Shown here piece by piece: positions 14,846-16,857 of a stretch of DNA of 16,857 nt (position 1 is the stretch's first letter; every line of letters starts with the position of its first letter). Both the position numbers and the translations under genes were made by a program. The stretch is from Gammaproteobacteria bacterium (GTDB lineage: Bacteria; Pseudomonadota; Gammaproteobacteria; SZUA-229), in the NCBI GenBank assembly GCA_029287815.1, contig JARFQK010000210.1, positions 1 to 16,857 on the forward strand, read 5' to 3'. Under the pieces are notes generated by a model. That model saw nothing but the letters and a program-made list of their open reading frames with translations, made no database searches and was not told the DNA's origin.

Positions 14846-14878
14846 ATGCAATCAACCAACCTAAGGCAATCAATTTGA
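14846..14878 (+). other. Possible ten-codon upstream ORF overlapping the mlaF start
   Basis: ATG at 14846 opens a ten-codon frame (MQSTNLRQSI) whose TGA (14876-14878) overlaps the mlaF TTG (14875-14877) in a TTGA arrangement. An ACAGGA lies about ten bases upstream. It could couple translation to mlaF or be chance. Confidence 0.25.
14863..14866 (+). promoter_or_regulatory. Ribosome binding site supporting the TTG start of mlaF
   Basis: AAGG eight bases before the TTG at 14875. The frame is open back to a stop at 14809-14811 but holds no upstream ATG, GTG or other TTG, so the TTG is the first possible start. Confidence 0.6.
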
Positions 14879-15684
14879 GCGATACGGTGATCAAGATTCG
14901 TGATCTGGTGTTCAGCCGTGGCGAGCGCAAGATATTCGAGGGAATCGATATGGATATACCACGCCAGGGGGTCACCGCGATCATGGGCCCCAGTGGGACC
15001 GGAAAGACGACCTTGCTGAAGCTGATTGGCGGGCAATTGCGGCCTGATGCGGGGAGTATCGAGGTCGATGGTGAGAATGTGCATCAGCTGAAGACTGCAC
15101 AACTCTATGCGCTCAGGAAGCGTATGGGCATGCTGTTTCAGTCCGGCGCACTGTTGACCGATCTGAGCGTATTCGAGAACGTCGCCTACCCATTGCGTGA
15201 GCACACGCGCTTGAGTGAGGGCATGATTCGCCAGTTGGTCTTGTTGAAGTTGAACGCGGTAGGCTTGCGCGGCGCGGCGCGGTTAATGCCCGCTGAGCTC
15301 TCTGGTGGTATGGCACGTCGCGTAGCCCTGGCCAGAGCCATATCATTGGATCCGATGATGGTTATGTACGACGAACCATTTACCGGACAGGATCCGATAT
15401 CAATGGGTGTGTTGGTCAAGTTGATTCGTGAGCTCAATGACGTGCTCGATATCTGCAGCATCGTGGTCTCACACGATGTGCGCGAGACCTTATCGATCGC
15501 CGATTACGCCTATGTGATCTCTGATGGTGAAGTCGTTGGCCATGGTCACCCGGACGAGCTGAAAGCGAGCAGGTCCGAATGGATCGAGCAGTTCGTTGAA
15601 GGGCATGCCGATGGGCCGGTGCCATTTCATTATCCGGCTGCGGATGTGTTGGATGACTTGGTTACGGGAAACCCGGAAGCATGA
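14875..15684 (+). CDS. mlaF: Phospholipid ABC transporter ATP-binding protein MlaF
   Basis: ATPase of the MlaFEDB complex in the inner membrane, which moves phospholipids between the inner membrane and periplasmic MlaC to keep the outer leaflet free of phospholipid. The 269-residue product starts at a TTG. Motifs: Walker A GPSGTGKT (38-45), Q-loop MLFQSGALLTDLSVFENVAYPLRE (87-110), signature LSGGM (143-147), Walker B MVMYDEPF (163-170), and H-loop His201 in VVSHDVRE. The LSGGMARRVALARAI stretch and FQSGALLTDLSVFENV are typical of MlaF/Ttg2A. Its stop overlaps the mlaE start (ATGA at 15681-15684). Confidence 0.97.
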   Translation: MSDTVIKIRDLVFSRGERKIFEGIDMDIPRQGVTAIMGPSGTGKTTLLKLIGGQLRPDAGSIEVDGENVHQLKTAQLYALRKRMGMLFQSGALLTDLSVFENVAYPLREHTRLSEGMIRQLVLLKLNAVGLRGAARLMPAELSGGMARRVALARAISLDPMMVMYDEPFTGQDPISMGVLVKLIRELNDVLDICSIVVSHDVRETLSIADYAYVISDGEVVGHGHPDELKASRSEWIEQFVEGHADGPVPFHYPAADVLDDLVTGNPEA

Positions 15685-16469
15685 TGCTTTTGTTTGACAA
15701 GCTGCAGATGCTGGGTCAGAAAAGTCTGTCATCCATGCAGCGACTCGGGCGAGGCCACCTGTTCTTGCTGCAAGTGTTGCCAGCGATGCGTGGTATGTTC
15801 TTCAGGCCGGGACTGTTGATCCGGCAGATGTACTCAGTGGGTGTGCTGACCCTGCTGATTATCGTCGTTGCGGGCCTTTTCGTTGGCATGGTCATGGCGT
15901 TACAGGCCTATTATGCACTCGTTGATTTTGGCGCTGAGGACTCGGTCAGCGTGATGCTGGTTTTGTCCTTGTTGCGTGAACTCGGGCCGGTAATTACCGC
16001 GCTGTTATTTGCCGGTAGGGCTGGTTCGGCACTGACTGCAGAAATCGGCCTGATGAAAGCCACCGAGCAGCTTTCTGGTATGGAGATGATGGCAGTGAAT
16101 CCGATTGAGCGGGTGATTGCACCGAGGTTTCTCGCGGGTTTTGTCGCGATGCCGTTGTTGGCAGCGATTTTTAGTGCTGTCGGCGTGATGGGTGGTTATC
16201 TGGTTGCGGTCGAGCTGCTCGGGCTGGACGCTGGCGCATTCTGGTCGCAGGCAGTGGCCAATGTGGATCTCTATCATGATTTGGGTAACGGTGTAATCAA
16301 GAGCGCCGTATTCGGCTTCGTGGTCGTCTGGATTGCAGTTTTCGAGGGTTACGATTGTGTTCCGACCTCAGAGGGTCTCGGGCGCGCGACTACGCGAACC
16401 GTGGTGCATAGCTCACTGGCCGTGCTCGGACTTGACTTCGTACTCACTGCACTGATGTTCAGTGAGTAG
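15681..16469 (+). CDS. mlaE: Phospholipid ABC transporter permease MlaE
   Basis: Integral inner-membrane permease of the MlaFEDB complex. The 262-residue product has normal length and about five to six hydrophobic segments (roughly 50-75, 90-112, 148-180, 200-225, 240-260). Family hallmarks are LRELGPVITALLFAGRAGSALTAEIG (about 98-123) and MKATEQLSGMEMMAVNPIERVIAPR (about 124-148), which couple to the ATPase. The first of two consecutive ATGs (15681) overlaps the mlaF stop by four bases; the second (15684) would make a one-base overlap, and either is possible. Confidence 0.96.
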   Translation: MMLLFDKLQMLGQKSLSSMQRLGRGHLFLLQVLPAMRGMFFRPGLLIRQMYSVGVLTLLIIVVAGLFVGMVMALQAYYALVDFGAEDSVSVMLVLSLLRELGPVITALLFAGRAGSALTAEIGLMKATEQLSGMEMMAVNPIERVIAPRFLAGFVAMPLLAAIFSAVGVMGGYLVAVELLGLDAGAFWSQAVANVDLYHDLGNGVIKSAVFGFVVVWIAVFEGYDCVPTSEGLGRATTRTVVHSSLAVLGLDFVLTALMFSE

Positions 16470-16500
16470 ACTCGCAGTTGGTTTTTTCCAAGTTTGATAC

Positions 16501-16507
16501 GGAGGTG
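16501..16507 (+). promoter_or_regulatory. Strong ribosome binding site of mlaD
   Basis: GGAGGTG, the strongest Shine-Dalgarno in the window, with GGAGG ending five bases before the ATG at 16511. It marks the start of a gene cut by the window edge. Confidence 0.85.
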
Positions 16508-16510
16508 TGA

Positions 16511-16857
16511 ATGAACACACGCACGATTGAGGTCGCTGTTGGCCTGTTTGTCGCGGCGGGCATCGCGGCGCTGTTTATGCTGGCGATGAAGGTGAGTAAT
16601 CTGGCGACCTACGGCGGCGGCCAGGGCTATGTGGTGACGGCCACTTTTGACAATATTGGTGGTCTGAGGGTGCGTTCGCCGGTCTCTGCCAGTGGTGTCA
16701 GGGTCGGTCAGGTGACGGCGATCGAATACGATTCCGAGGGCTATCAAGCGCGTGTGTCGATGTCGATCGATCCGCAGTATGATAAGTTTCCGACCGATAC
16801 CGGGGCCAGCATTATGACATCTGGCCTGCTCGGCGAGCAGTATGTCGGCCTGCAACC
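16511..16857 (+). CDS. mlaD: Phospholipid-binding MCE-domain protein MlaD, N-terminal part (partial)
   Basis: Inner-membrane-anchored protein whose MCE domains form a hexameric ring that holds phospholipid between MlaFE and periplasmic MlaC. 115 codons are present and the frame is open at the right edge. Residues 7-27 form a single membrane anchor (VAVGLFVAAGIAALFMLAM), followed by the MCE domain from about 39: VVTATFDNIGGLRVRSPVSASGVRVGQV, DKFPTDTGASIMTSGLLGEQYVGL. The start is fixed by the strong GGAGGTG. It lies 41 bases after mlaE; mlaC is expected downstream, outside the window. Confidence 0.95.
   Translation, partial: MNTRTIEVAVGLFVAAGIAALFMLAMKVSNLATYGGGQGYVVTATFDNIGGLRVRSPVSASGVRVGQVTAIEYDSEGYQARVSMSIDPQYDKFPTDTGASIMTSGLLGEQYVGLQ

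Larger units (their letters stand above)
14452..14874. other. Divergent intergenic region between kdsD and mlaF
   Basis: 423 bases with no convincing gene. A minus-strand frame at 14779-15204 (141 codons) is antisense to mlaF and is not supported. Features by eye are an inverted pair GAATCAA (14619-14625)/TTGATTC (14637-14643), a possible operator; an AT-rich TATTAT on the minus strand (14611-14606) that could be a weak -10 for kdsD but lacks a good -35; and on the plus strand TTGATG (14783-14788) with TAAAAT (14809-14814) or CATAAA (14807-14812), a candidate promoter for mlaF. In E. coli a cation exchanger gene (yrbG) separates mlaF and kdsD; none is here. Confidence 0.65.

Noticed and set aside
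16349..16855. 168-codon minus-strand frame
   Set aside because: It is antisense to mlaE and mlaD, rich in His and Arg, with no recognisable motif. mlaD has a strong Shine-Dalgarno and MCE sequence.

Overview
The window is chromosomal DNA from a gammaproteobacterium or close relative. The evidence is the gene content and order: a long minus-strand block kdsD-kdsC-lptC-lptA-lptB-rpoN-hpf-ptsN-hprK-rapZ-PTS EIIA-ptsH-ptsI-mgtE, divergent from mlaF-mlaE-mlaD, plus a homodimeric-type aceE and argG. LPS transport and KDO synthesis genes show a Gram-negative outer membrane. I cannot name the genus. There are no tRNA, rRNA, CRISPR, prophage or transposase genes.

Layout. 1-1013 (minus): N-terminal 337 residues of pyruvate dehydrogenase E1, cut by the window edge. 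1014-1353: intergenic region with divergent promoter candidates for aceE and argG. 1354-2574 (plus): argG. 2564-2750: an imperfect inverted repeat made of short ~10-bp units, lying between the convergent ends of argG and mgtE. 2763-4121 (minus): mgtE. 4214-4287: a second long hairpin whose stem contains the ptsI stop codon. 4284-14451 (minus): thirteen tightly packed genes from ptsI to kdsD. 14452-14874: divergent intergenic region. 14875-16857 (plus): mlaF, mlaE and the start of mlaD, cut by the window edge.

How the genes work together. KdsD and KdsC make KDO for the LPS core, and LptC, LptA and LptB belong to the machine that carries LPS to the outer membrane. MlaF, MlaE and MlaD belong to the system that maintains outer-membrane lipid asymmetry. 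RpoN (sigma-54), Hpf and EIIA-Ntr follow the E. coli order. Downstream is a regulatory phosphotransferase set: HPr kinase/phosphorylase, RapZ, a mannose-family EIIA, HPr and EI. No sugar permease is in the window, so the relay probably regulates rather than imports sugar. MgtE, a magnesium channel, closes the cluster.

Most of the window is conserved housekeeping DNA. I found no undescribed system. The points most worth a second look are the two stop-codon-abutting repeats that flank mgtE and share a 12-bp word, the permease-less PTS with two EIIAs and an HPr kinase, a perfect 9-bp hairpin at the lptC/lptA junction, and the TTG start of mlaF overlapping a ten-codon upstream ORF. All functional calls are from reading the sequence; no database search was run.
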